DNA of 14,398 nucleotides from an uncultured Clostridia bacterium (GTDB lineage: Bacteria; Bacillota; Clostridia; Christensenellales; Borkfalkiaceae): NCBI GenBank assembly GCA_947589335.1, contig CANPZH010000024.1, positions 1 through 14,398 of the forward strand, read 5' to 3'. The translations under genes and the position numbers were made by a program. Shown in pieces: positions 1-6,666 of this stretch. The notes under the pieces were generated by a model. The model made no database searches, had not been told where the DNA came from, and worked only from the letters and a program-made list of their open reading frames with translations. Position 1 is the first letter of the stretch. Every line of letters starts with the position of its first letter.

Positions 1-632
1 ACTTCGCCAATCCCGATGACGAGATGGCGGCGAAGTCCTACGGCTACGTCCTCGACAGCGCCAAGGCGGCCAAGCTCATGGGGGGGAGGAGGATCGTCTT
101 CCACCCCGCGGCGCAGGGAAAGGACTCCCGCGCGGCGGCGTTTGCCCGCACGGAGGACAGAATGAAGGTCCTCAGAGACTATATCTATCTCAACGGCCTG
201 AACGATCTCATCTTCTGCCCCGAGACGATGGGCAAGACGGCGCAGATCGGCACGATCGAGGAGATCACGCAGCTGTGCCTGATCGACCCCGTTTTTACCC
301 CCTGCGTCGACTTCGGGCATGTGAACGCGCGCGAGCAGGGGAGCCTCAAGACGGAGGAGGACTACCGCGTGCGCCTCGGATACATGATCGACCGCCTCGG
401 CTTCGGGCGGATGAAGCACTTCCATGTGCACTTTTCCAAGATCCGCTACGGCGCGAAGGGGGAGATCTGCCACCTGACCTTCGCGGACGACGTGTTCGGG
501 CCCGAATTCGGGCCGCTCGCGCACGTCCTCAAGGAGCTGGAGCTCGAGCCCTACGTCGTCTCCGAATCCGCGGGCACGCAGACGGAGGACGCCGTCTTCA
601 TGAAAACGCTGTACGAAGGGCTCGGAGCGTAA
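1..632 (+). CDS. nfo: Endonuclease IV-like AP endonuclease (TIM-barrel), 5'-truncated
   Basis: This is the C-terminal part of an endonuclease IV family protein, a metal-dependent TIM-barrel enzyme that cuts DNA 5' of abasic sites in base-excision repair. The reading frame is already open at the window edge (first full codon at base 3), and the residues there (FANPDDE) match the family's 'NLANPD' stretch, so the true start lies upstream. Visible family blocks are a metal-binding His in VFHPA, the Glu in CPETMGK followed by QIGT, the VDFGH Asp/His pair, HVHFSK, and a C-terminal SESAGTQ with a ligand-type Glu. One departure from E. coli Nfo is that the Asp-x-His pair after the HVHFS block is not present; the sequence there reads GEICH. 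From memory such GE-x-x-H variants occur in archaeal and clostridial relatives. The gene stops 63 bp before the next ATG. Endonuclease IV-like fold is secure; AP-endonuclease activity is inferred. Confidence 0.85.
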   Translation, partial: FANPDDEMAAKSYGYVLDSAKAAKLMGGRRIVFHPAAQGKDSRAAAFARTEDRMKVLRDYIYLNGLNDLIFCPETMGKTAQIGTIEEITQLCLIDPVFTPCVDFGHVNAREQGSLKTEEDYRVRLGYMIDRLGFGRMKHFHVHFSKIRYGAKGEICHLTFADDVFGPEFGPLAHVLKELELEPYVVSESAGTQTEDAVFMKTLYEGLGA

Positions 633-660
633 AGCATTTTTGGCAAGTTGAAAAAAACCG

Positions 661-689
661 TTGACTTGCGGGCGGGCATTTGGTATAAT
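661..689 (+). promoter_or_regulatory. Near-consensus sigma-A promoter (extended -10) for the M24 peptidase–efp–aro block
   Basis: A -35 box TTGACT (661-666) and a perfect -10 box TATAAT (684-689) are 17 bp apart. The bases before the -10 read TGG, giving an extended -10 (TGnTATAAT). A transcript would normally begin 6-7 bases after the -10 box, at about 695-697, which coincides with the ATG at 696. It sits in the AT-rich gap after the endonuclease IV gene and is the strongest promoter visible in the window. Confidence 0.9.
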
Positions 690-695
690 ATGGGT

Positions 696-1751
696 ATGCT
701 GGATGAAAAACTGAGAAAAATTTATCTTGAGACGGGGGCGGACGCCCTCTGGATCGAGACGGATTTTCTCCGCAGATACCTGAGCGGCTTCTATTCGACG
801 GACGGTTACGTCATTCTCGACGGGACATCCCGCACGCTGGTCGCCGATCCGCGGTACATCGAGGCGGCGGAGCGCGCGCTTGCGGGGACGGACGTCAAAG
901 TCGTCAGAGGGGCCTATCCAGAGGCGCTGGAGCTCGTCGGGGGGAAGAAGGCGCTCGGCGTTCCCTTCCCGTTCACCGATCTGAAAAAGGCCAAGGCGCT
1001 CGAGCGTGAGGGATTCACCCTCGTCGACTGTATGCCCGCCCTCAAGGCGGCGATGGAGATCAAGACGGAGGAGGAGACCGCGCTCATCCAAAGAGCCTGC
1101 ACGATCGCGGAGGACGCGCTCATTTCCGTCCTTCCCGAGCTTCGCGAGGGAATGGAGGAGCGGGAGGCGGCGGCCCTTCTCGAATACAGGATGCGCAGCC
1201 TCGGCGCGAGCGGGACGTCTTTCGAGACGATCGTCGCCTTCGGCGCGAACGGGAGCGTTCCCCATCACGAGACGGGGGTGACGAAGCTGAAATTCGGCGA
1301 CGCCGTGCTCATCGACTTCGGCTGCAAGGCGGACGGATATTGTTCGGACTGCACCCGCACCTTCCTCTTCGGGGACGACGGCAGGCACGGCGAATTCAAA
1401 AAGGCGTATGCCGAAGTGCTCAAGGCGCACGAGCTCGCGAAGGAGAAGATCGTTCCCGGCATGACTGGGCGGGAGGCGGACGAGATCGCGCGCGGTTCCC
1501 TGCGGAAGGCGGGGCTCGCGGAGTACTTCACCCACTCGCTCGGGCACGGCATCGGGCTTCAGATCCACGAATATCCCACGCTTTCGCCGCGCGGAGAGGA
1601 AATTTTGCAAAACGGCATGGTCTTCTCGGACGAGCCCGGCGTGTACCTCGCGGGCGAATTCGGGATCCGCATCGAAGACAGCTGCTGTCTGAAAGACGGC
1701 AAGACGGTCTCGTTCATGCACAAGACGGACCGCAACCTCATCATTTTGTAA
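696..1751 (+). CDS. M24 family aminopeptidase (Xaa-Pro dipeptidase/aminopeptidase type)
   Basis: A 351-residue creatinase-fold metallopeptidase, the family that removes N-terminal residues next to proline. The N-terminal domain (about 1-120) carries the typical RRYLSGFYSTDGY stretch. The C-terminal pita-bread domain has all five dinuclear-metal ligands: D207 (LIDFG), D218 (CSDCT), H284 (GHGIG), E313 (DEPG) and E327 (RIED). The substrate-site histidines H190 and H291 are also present. The start at ATG 696 puts the N-terminus where relatives begin. The upstream ATG at 690 directly abuts the -10 box and could not be transcribed from that promoter. No Shine-Dalgarno precedes 696, so translation is probably from a leaderless mRNA. 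efp follows after 24 bp, the arrangement of yqhT–efp in Bacillus. Family assignment is firm; the choice between dipeptidase and aminopeptidase is open. Confidence 0.93.
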   Translation: MLDEKLRKIYLETGADALWIETDFLRRYLSGFYSTDGYVILDGTSRTLVADPRYIEAAERALAGTDVKVVRGAYPEALELVGGKKALGVPFPFTDLKKAKALEREGFTLVDCMPALKAAMEIKTEEETALIQRACTIAEDALISVLPELREGMEEREAAALLEYRMRSLGASGTSFETIVAFGANGSVPHHETGVTKLKFGDAVLIDFGCKADGYCSDCTRTFLFGDDGRHGEFKKAYAEVLKAHELAKEKIVPGMTGREADEIARGSLRKAGLAEYFTHSLGHGIGLQIHEYPTLSPRGEEILQNGMVFSDEPGVYLAGEFGIRIEDSCCLKDGKTVSFMHKTDRNLIIL

Positions 1752-1775
1752 TTCTAAGTCAGGAGAATCAAATAT

Positions 1776-2339
1776 ATGGCACAGATTATGGCAGGCGACA
1801 TCAGAAAGGGCACCACGTTCGAATATAAGAGCGGCGTCTACACCGTCACCGAGTTCCAGCACGTCAAACCCGGCAAGGGCGCGGCGTTCGTCCGCACGAC
1901 CCTGAAAAACGTGGTCACGGGGCAGGTCCTCTCGGATGAAACCTTCAACCCCACGACGAAGCTCGAGACGGCGCAGGTCGAGACGAAGAAGATGACCTAC
2001 TCCTACAACGACGGAGAGTTCTACTACTTCATGGACGACGAGTTCAACATGACCCCTCTCAACCATTCCCAGGTCGAGGACGCGCTCAAGTATATCCGCG
2101 AGAACGACACCGTCACCGTGCGTTTCCTCTACGACAAGGCGTTCTCCGTCGAGCCCGAGAACTTCGTCGAGCTCAAGGTCATCGAGGCGGAGCCCGGCGT
2201 GAAGGGCAACACCGCGACCAACGTCACGAAGGCGGCGAAGGTCGAGACGGGCGCGACCTTCCAGGTCCCCATGTTCGTCGAAGAGGGCGATACGATCAGG
2301 ATCGACACCCGCACCGGCGAGTACATGTCCCGCGTCTGA
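1776..2339 (+). CDS. efp: Translation elongation factor P
   Basis: EF-P binds the ribosome between the P and E sites and relieves stalling at consecutive prolines. The 187-residue length and full-length alignment by eye fit: an N-terminal KOW-like domain (MAGDIRKGTTFEY...), the tip loop KPGKGAAF, then two OB domains ending in the conserved DTIRIDTRTGEYMSRV. The tip-loop lysine, K34, is the residue that other bacteria modify (beta-lysyl, 5-aminopentanol and others). An AGGAG at 1761-1765 lies 10 bases before the ATG. No modifying enzyme (EpmA/EpmB type) is seen in the window. It is likely co-transcribed with the M24 peptidase 24 bp upstream. An 80-bp gap with two potential hairpins separates it from dtd. 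Confidence 0.98.
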   Translation: MAQIMAGDIRKGTTFEYKSGVYTVTEFQHVKPGKGAAFVRTTLKNVVTGQVLSDETFNPTTKLETAQVETKKMTYSYNDGEFYYFMDDEFNMTPLNHSQVEDALKYIRENDTVTVRFLYDKAFSVEPENFVELKVIEAEPGVKGNTATNVTKAAKVETGATFQVPMFVEEGDTIRIDTRTGEYMSRV

Positions 2340-2342
2340 CGC

Positions 2343-2401
2343 ACGGGACAATCCCGCGGAGTCCCGTCCGTCCGGGGCGGGGATCCGCATGCGGCGGATC
2401 C
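2343..2401 (+). other. Two potential RNA hairpins between efp and dtd
   Basis: ACGGGAC (2343-2349) pairs with GTCCCGT (2361-2367) across an 11-base loop. Further on, GGATCCGC (2381-2388) pairs with GCGGATCC (2394-2401) across a 5-base loop. Both stems are perfect (7 and 8 bp) but neither is followed by a T-run, so they are not intrinsic terminators. The second ends just before the dtd Shine-Dalgarno (2405-2412). They could shape mRNA stability or dtd translation, or may simply reflect GC-rich sequence. Confidence 0.4.
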
Positions 2402-2419
2402 GAAGGAAGAGGACAGCTT

Positions 2420-2857
2420 ATGAAATTCGTTGCCCAGAGAGTGCTCGGCGCTTCCCTGAAGGCAGACGGCCGGCTCGTATCCGAAATCGGACGCGGGCTT
2501 GTCGTTTTTTTCGGGATAAAAGCGGGAGACGCCGCGGCGCAGGCGCAGCGATGCGCCGAAAAGCTCGCCCATCTGCGTATCTTTGAAGATGAAGCGGGCA
2601 AAATGAATTTATCGGTGAAAGACGTCGGCGGAGAGGTGCTGTTCGTCTCGCAGTTCACGCTGTACGGCGACTGCGCGCGGGGGAACCGCCCGAGCTTTAC
2701 GGAGGCGGAGAGACCGGAACGGGCGGAGGAGCTCTACCGGTATGCGGCGGAGCGGCTGCGGGCGCAGGGCGTGCCCGTCAGGACGGGCGTCTTCGGCGCG
2801 GATATGGAGATCGCGCAGATCAACGACGGTCCCGTCACGATCATTTACGAGATCTGA
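2420..2857 (+). CDS. dtd: D-aminoacyl-tRNA deacylase
   Basis: DTD hydrolyses D-amino acids (and glycine) wrongly attached to tRNA, protecting translation. The 145-residue length is the family norm. It starts with the typical MKFVAQRVLGASL. It carries both active-site cross-subunit motifs: SQFTLYGD, with the catalytic-region Thr80, and the Gly-cisPro motif GPVT at G137-P138, within NDGPVTI. GNRPSF after the first motif is also characteristic. The ATG at 2420 is preceded by GGAAGAGG (2405-2412) at 7 bases. It follows efp after 80 bp and precedes a metallo-beta-lactamase gene by 41 bp, so a shared transcript is likely. The pairing with EF-P makes a small translation-fidelity group, although adjacency alone does not prove a functional link. 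Confidence 0.97.
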   Translation: MKFVAQRVLGASLKADGRLVSEIGRGLVVFFGIKAGDAAAQAQRCAEKLAHLRIFEDEAGKMNLSVKDVGGEVLFVSQFTLYGDCARGNRPSFTEAERPERAEELYRYAAERLRAQGVPVRTGVFGADMEIAQINDGPVTIIYEI

Positions 2858-2883
2858 GCCCCGTGGGGGTTTCACGGCGGCGC

Positions 2884-2891
2884 AGGGGGAG
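2884..2891 (+). promoter_or_regulatory. Ribosome binding site fixing a TTG start
   Basis: AGGGGGAG lies 7 bases before the TTG at 2899. No ATG or GTG with comparable spacing exists in frame, and the residues following this TTG (KVEFLGTGAAEG) match the N-terminus of PhnP-like proteins. This fixes TTG as the start. Confidence 0.8.
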
Positions 2892-2898
2892 AACATCT

Positions 2899-3732
2899 TT
2901 GAAAGTCGAATTTTTGGGGACGGGCGCGGCAGAGGGGATCCCCGCGCTGTTCTGTCATTGTGCATATTGCAATGATGCGCGCGCGCACGGGATCGTGCGG
3001 TCGCGCTCGCAGATCATCTTGGACGGGGAGCTGTCCATCGACTTCCCGCCCGACGCATTCTATCACGCGGCGGTCGGAGGCGCAGACCTGTCCGCGCTCA
3101 AATACGTGCTCGTGACCCATTCGCATATGGATCATTTCAACGGCGCGGATTTCACGCTGCGCGGCTATAAGTACGCGAGGGAGATGAAGGAGAAGGAGCT
3201 CCTGCTCTTCGGCAGCTGCGAGACGTGCGAAGTCTACTGCGAGAGCACGCGGCGGGAGATGAAGCCGGAGGTGGGGGAGAACATCCGCCTCTATGTGCTC
3301 AGCGCCTTCGAGGAGGCGGCGTTCGGCGGCTGGCGGGTCTATCCGATGAAGGCGAAGCACACCTCGCAGGATCCGCTCGTCTTTCTCCTCGAGAAGGACG
3401 GAAAGCGGGTGTTGCATCTCTGCGACACCGGGCCGCTGCCCGAGGAGGACTACGACTATCTCGCGGCGGTCGGCGGCGCCCCCGCAGACCTCGTCATTCT
3501 CGACTGCACCTTCCTCTTCGAGGAGGGCGGGGAAAACGCCCGCCATATGGGGCTCAAGGAGAACGCGGAAGTCTTGAAGCGGCTCGAGGCGATCGGGCTT
3601 GCGGACGGGCGGACGAAGAGGGTCATCACGCACTTTTCGCACAATGCAAAGCCCGACGCGGAGAACCTTTCGCGGGCGGAGCGCACATACGGCGTCATCG
3701 CCGCCTACGACGGCATGAAACTCGAAATTTGA
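2899..3732 (+). CDS. PhnP-like metallo-beta-lactamase-fold hydrolase (TTG start)
   Basis: A 277-residue cytoplasmic MBL-fold hydrolase. The N-terminus LGTGAAEGIPALFCHCAYC resembles PhnP, including a cysteine cluster (C19, C21, C24) like PhnP's structural zinc site. The catalytic metal motif is THSHMDHF (H74, H76, D78, H79), followed by H154 (AKHT), D176 (CDTG) and a C-terminal THFSH (H245/H248). PhnP cleaves cyclic phosphodiesters in phosphonate breakdown. No other phn gene is present, so the substrate may instead be another cyclic nucleotide or phosphodiester. The start is TTG at 2899 with a strong Shine-Dalgarno; an upstream in-frame GTG at 2863 would add a 12-residue basic tail and lacks such a site. 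It sits between dtd and a patatin-like gene in the same likely operon. Fold and metal site are firm; the reaction is unknown. Confidence 0.85.
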   Translation: MKVEFLGTGAAEGIPALFCHCAYCNDARAHGIVRSRSQIILDGELSIDFPPDAFYHAAVGGADLSALKYVLVTHSHMDHFNGADFTLRGYKYAREMKEKELLLFGSCETCEVYCESTRREMKPEVGENIRLYVLSAFEEAAFGGWRVYPMKAKHTSQDPLVFLLEKDGKRVLHLCDTGPLPEEDYDYLAAVGGAPADLVILDCTFLFEEGGENARHMGLKENAEVLKRLEAIGLADGRTKRVITHFSHNAKPDAENLSRAERTYGVIAAYDGMKLEI

Positions 3733-3734
3733 AC

Positions 3735-3760
3735 GCCGCATTCCCCCTCTGGGGAGCGGC
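3735..3760 (+). other. Potential RNA hairpin before the patatin-like gene
   Basis: GCCGC (3735-3739) pairs with GCGGC (3756-3760), and internally TCCCC (3742-3746) pairs with GGGGA (3751-3755) around a CTCT loop; the only bulge is AT (3740-3741). No T-run follows, so it is not a standard terminator. It begins 2 bases after the stop of the PhnP-like gene and may protect or punctuate the transcript. Confidence 0.4.
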
Positions 3761-3786
3761 GGAGGACCTTCGGAAGGGTCTTGCAT

Positions 3787-4653
3787 ATGGGATTTTTGGA
3801 GAGTTTGAAGAGGATCTTCCGGCGGGAACGGAAGATCGGGATCGCGTTCGGCAGCGGCGGAGCGAAGGGGATGGCGCACCTCGGCGCATTGAAGGCGTTC
3901 GAGGAGGCGGGCGTCCGCTTTTCCGTCGTCGCGGGGTCCTCGATCGGGTCCATCGTCGGCGCCCTCTACGCGAAAGGCTACTCCGCGTCGGACATGGTCC
4001 AGATCGTCGAAACGCTCAACCGCAAGGAGTTCTCGAAGAACCTCCGTCCCTTCGGCGAACTGACCTTTGCCGAGGAATTTCTCGGGATCTACCTCGAGGG
4101 GGGATTCGATACCCTCTCCCTGCCCTTTGCCGCCTGCGCGACGGACGGGACGACGAACGGGCGGGTCGTGCTCTCGGAGGGGAACCTCGCCCGCGCGCTG
4201 ACGGCCTCCTCGGCGATCCCGCCCTTTTTCCGCGGCGTGGAGATCGGAGGTCGGCGGCTGTACGACGGCGCATTCTCGGACGCGATCCCCGCGGACGTCT
4301 GCAAGGACCTCGGCGCCGATTTTGTCGTCGGGATCGACCTCTCCGCCTTTTCCCGCGCGGATCCGCATGCGGAGGAGGAAAGAGGGGCACTCGGGCGGCT
4401 GTTCGACGCCGCCAAGACCAAATTCACCCCCGTCCTCAACAAACTGACGACCGTAAAATACAACGAAGACAGCAAATCCCGCGGCTATGAGGCTGCGGAT
4501 TACATGCTCCGCCCGGATCTCAGCGGCTATCGCGCGACGGACGTCTCCCGCGAGGGGATGTCGAAGATGTTCGAAATCGGCTATGAGACGGCGAAGGCGG
4601 AGATGGAGGCGCTCAAGAAGGCGATCGCGAAATGTCCGAAGCGGAAAAAATGA
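3787..4653 (+). CDS. Patatin-like phospholipase family protein
   Basis: A 288-residue patatin-fold serine hydrolase of the bacterial RssA type, probably acting on lipid acyl esters at the cytoplasmic face of the membrane. The oxyanion-hole motif is GSGGAKGMAHLG (about 22-33), the nucleophile elbow is GSSIGS with Ser52, and the second member of the Ser-Asp dyad is D160 in DGAFSD. A short basic amphipathic N-terminus (LKRIFRRERK) could help membrane contact; there is no signal peptide. The start is the ATG at 3787, with GGAAGGG (3772-3778) at 8 bases. A TTG 6 bases earlier is too close to that site. Its 3' end overlaps the next gene by 4 or 22 bp, depending on that gene's start, implying translational coupling. 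The real substrate is unknown. Confidence 0.88.
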   Translation: MGFLESLKRIFRRERKIGIAFGSGGAKGMAHLGALKAFEEAGVRFSVVAGSSIGSIVGALYAKGYSASDMVQIVETLNRKEFSKNLRPFGELTFAEEFLGIYLEGGFDTLSLPFAACATDGTTNGRVVLSEGNLARALTASSAIPPFFRGVEIGGRRLYDGAFSDAIPADVCKDLGADFVVGIDLSAFSRADPHAEEERGALGRLFDAAKTKFTPVLNKLTTVKYNEDSKSRGYEAADYMLRPDLSGYRATDVSREGMSKMFEIGYETAKAEMEALKKAIAKCPKRKK

Positions 4654-5606
4654 TGGGGCAGACGCCCGGAAAGAGGGGACGTCTCAAGAAATATCTGCTC
4701 GCCTCGGGCGCGGCGGTCCTCGTGATCGCGGTCGCGCTCATCGCGCACTTCGTCTCCTTCGACCGCTTTCTGCCCGCGGAGAAGATCGCGGCGCGGCAGG
4801 AGGGGGAACTTCGGATCCATTTCCTCGACGTCGGGCAGGGCGACTGCACGATGATCGAATTTCCCACGGGCAATGTGCTCGTCATCGACGCGGGCGACGG
4901 CGGATTCGCCTCCCGCAGCCATGTTCTGCGCTATCTGAAGGGGCTCGGTCCCGCCTCCGTCTCTCTGCTCGCGACCCATGCCGACGCCGACCACTACGGG
5001 GGCTTCCGCACCCTTCTGAGGGCGTACGGCGCGGACAAGATCTATCTTCCCGCGGTGCCGTCCCAGGCGCAGGGCTACCTCGCCTTTTTGGACGCGGTTG
5101 CATCCTCCGGCGCGGAGACAGAGACGCTCACCCGCTACGATACGCTCACGGACGGTTCGGGAGCGCGGCTCGTCTGCCTCTCTCCCTATTCGGCGGGGGA
5201 GACGGACGAGAACGATTCCTCCACCGTCCTCTATCTCGACTACGGCGGCGTGCGCTGCATGCTCTGCGGAGACATCTCCTCCGCGCGGGAGCGGCGGCTC
5301 GTGCGCGAATATCTGCTCGACAGCGCCATCTTCGGGGAGGACGTGCGCCCGGAGGGGGTGGAGATCCTCAAAGCGGCGCATCACGGTTCGGCGGATTCCT
5401 CCTCGGCGGAATGGCTCTCCCTGCTGCGGCCCTCGGCGCTCCTCATTTCGAGCGGGAGGGACAATCCCTACGACCTCCCCGCATGGGAGCCGATGGCGCG
5501 GTACAGGGAGGCTGTCCCGGACGGGAAGATCTACCGGACGGACGAACTCGGAGACATCATCGTCACGATCTGCGGCGGGAATTATACCGTAACGGTACAG
5601 GAGTAA
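4632..5606 (+). CDS. Membrane-anchored ComEC-type metallo-beta-lactamase-fold protein
   Basis: This 324-residue protein has a basic N-terminus, one hydrophobic segment (about 21-43) and an MBL domain related to the C-terminal domain of ComEC/Rec2. Typical ComEC-family motifs are FLDVGQGDCTMI (64-75), VIDAGDG, THADADHYGG (H116, D118, D120, H121), NDSSTVLYL, CGDI (D214) and LKAAHHGS (H250). The basic residues before the membrane segment predict that the MBL domain faces outside. It lacks the ComEC channel and OB regions, so it is a stand-alone protein and not a DNA-uptake channel. Possible roles are an extracellular nuclease or phosphodiesterase. Start choice is uncertain: 4632 has AGAAGG 10 bases upstream, while ATG 4650 makes an ATGA overlap with the patatin stop. 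It ends 4 bp before aroC, and its last codons hold the aroC ribosome site. Confidence 0.85.
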   Translation: MSEAEKMMGQTPGKRGRLKKYLLASGAAVLVIAVALIAHFVSFDRFLPAEKIAARQEGELRIHFLDVGQGDCTMIEFPTGNVLVIDAGDGGFASRSHVLRYLKGLGPASVSLLATHADADHYGGFRTLLRAYGADKIYLPAVPSQAQGYLAFLDAVASSGAETETLTRYDTLTDGSGARLVCLSPYSAGETDENDSSTVLYLDYGGVRCMLCGDISSARERRLVREYLLDSAIFGEDVRPEGVEILKAAHHGSADSSSAEWLSLLRPSALLISSGRDNPYDLPAWEPMARYREAVPDGKIYRTDELGDIIVTICGGNYTVTVQE

Positions 5607-5610
5607 GCAT

Positions 5611-6666
5611 ATGAAGATCACAACGGCAGGAGAATCGCACGGCAAGGGGCTGTTCGCCATCCTCGAGGGGATCCCCGCGGGGCTCGAAGTCGACCCCGGG
5701 AAGATCGACTTTGAGCTTGCGCGCCGCCAGTCGGGCTATGGCAGGGGGGCGCGGCAGAAGATCGAGCGGGACCGCGTCGAACTGCTCGCGGGGATCAGGG
5801 ACCGCCTGACGCTCGGCAGTCCCATCGCGCTTGCCGTCTGGAACCGCGACTATGAGAATTGGAAAGAGGCGATGGCGCCCGAGGGGTGCGACCGTTCGGC
5901 GCGGCGGCTGACGTGCGTCCGGCCGGGGCATGCCGATCTTACGGGCATGTCCAAATTTGCGACGGACGACGCCCGCAACGTCTTGGAGCGCGCCTCCGCG
6001 CGGGAGACTGCCGCACGGGTCGCCGCGGGCGCGGTGTGTAAAATATTGCTCGAAAAGCTCGGCGTCACCGTCTCGTCGGAGGCGCTTGAGATCGGCGGCG
6101 CCGCGGCGGAGGAGAGCCGCAGCAGGATCGACGAAGCGCGCGGCGACGGGGATACCCTCGGCGGCGTCATCGGGCTGAAGATCTCGGGGCTGAAGCGCGG
6201 CTTTGGGAGCTGTATGACCTATGCGGAGAAGCTCGACGCCCGCCTCGTCTCCGCGATGATGAGCGTGCAGGCGGTGAAGGGCGCGGAGGTCGGGCTCGGC
6301 TTCGCGCTCGCCGGGATGCGCGGCAGCGAGGCGCACGACGAACTCTATACGGACGGCAAGCGGATCTTCCGGAAGACCAACCGCGCGGGCGGGATCGAGG
6401 GAGGCATGTCGAACGGGGAGGAGATCGTGCTCCGTGCGGCGATGAAGCCCATTCCCACGCTCGCAAAGGGCCTTCGTACGGTGGATACCGACGGAATGGT
6501 TCCCGCCCTCTCCGCGCCCGAGCGCAGCGATACCTGCGCCGTGGAGGCATGCGCGGCCGTCCTGGAGGCGGCGGTCGCCTCCGAGCTCTGCGCGGCCGTC
6601 CTCGAGCGTCTCGGCGGAGACACGATGGAAGAAGTCAAAGAACGCTACGGGAGGCTCCCCTCGTGA
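5611..6666 (+). CDS. aroC: Chorismate synthase
   Basis: It catalyses the last shikimate-pathway step, converting EPSP to chorismate with reduced FMN. The 351 residues hold all the family signatures in order: GESHG near the N-terminus, QSGYGRG, RPGHADL, ERASARETAARVAAGA, VQAVKGAEVG, NRAGGIEGGMSNGE, PIPTL and RSDTCAVEA. The length is slightly short compared with E. coli AroC but within the normal range. AGGAG (5599-5603), inside the end of the preceding gene, lies 7 bases before the ATG. It is the first gene of a tightly packed aro cluster and overlaps aroB by 4 bp. No flavin reductase gene is visible nearby. Confidence 0.98.
   Translation: MKITTAGESHGKGLFAILEGIPAGLEVDPGKIDFELARRQSGYGRGARQKIERDRVELLAGIRDRLTLGSPIALAVWNRDYENWKEAMAPEGCDRSARRLTCVRPGHADLTGMSKFATDDARNVLERASARETAARVAAGAVCKILLEKLGVTVSSEALEIGGAAAEESRSRIDEARGDGDTLGGVIGLKISGLKRGFGSCMTYAEKLDARLVSAMMSVQAVKGAEVGLGFALAGMRGSEAHDELYTDGKRIFRKTNRAGGIEGGMSNGEEIVLRAAMKPIPTLAKGLRTVDTDGMVPALSAPERSDTCAVEACAAVLEAAVASELCAAVLERLGGDTMEEVKERYGRLPS
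6649..6654 (+). promoter_or_regulatory. Ribosome binding site fixing the GTG start of aroB
   Basis: GGGAGG lies 8 bases before GTG 6663. That GTG overlaps the aroC stop as GTGA, and the residues after it (KKIRLSVTGGKTES) look like a normal AroB N-terminus. The open frame extends further upstream only as out-of-frame sequence within aroC. Confidence 0.75.

Noticed and set aside
643..669. Inverted repeat GCAAGT/ACTTGC flanking the -35 box of the promoter at 661
   Set aside because: Only 6 bp, a 15-base loop and no T-run, so it is not a terminator for the endonuclease IV gene. It could be an operator but there is no second copy to support this.
2381..2395. A shared word GGATCCGCATGCGG between the efp–dtd gap and the patatin gene (about 4363)
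   Set aside because: In the patatin gene it simply encodes DPHAE. One chance match of this size in GC-rich DNA does not make a repeat family.
2863..2898. GTG start at 2863 for the PhnP-like gene
   Set aside because: It adds a basic 12-residue tail unlike the family and has no ribosome site, whereas TTG 2899 has AGGGGGAG at 7 bases.
2935..2949. GAGGGGATCCCCGCG occurring at about 2935 and again at about 5668
   Set aside because: Both copies encode EGIPA in unrelated proteins (PhnP-like and AroC). Coincidence of amino-acid motif and codon use.
2872..4368. Long minus-strand open frame opposite the PhnP-like and patatin genes
   Set aside because: It lies antisense to two genes with clear family motifs, is low-complexity and Arg/Glu/Pro-rich, and has no recognisable domain. 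Long antisense frames are expected in GC-rich coding DNA. The same applies to 11018-13135, 7010-8494 and 4581-5660 on the minus strand.
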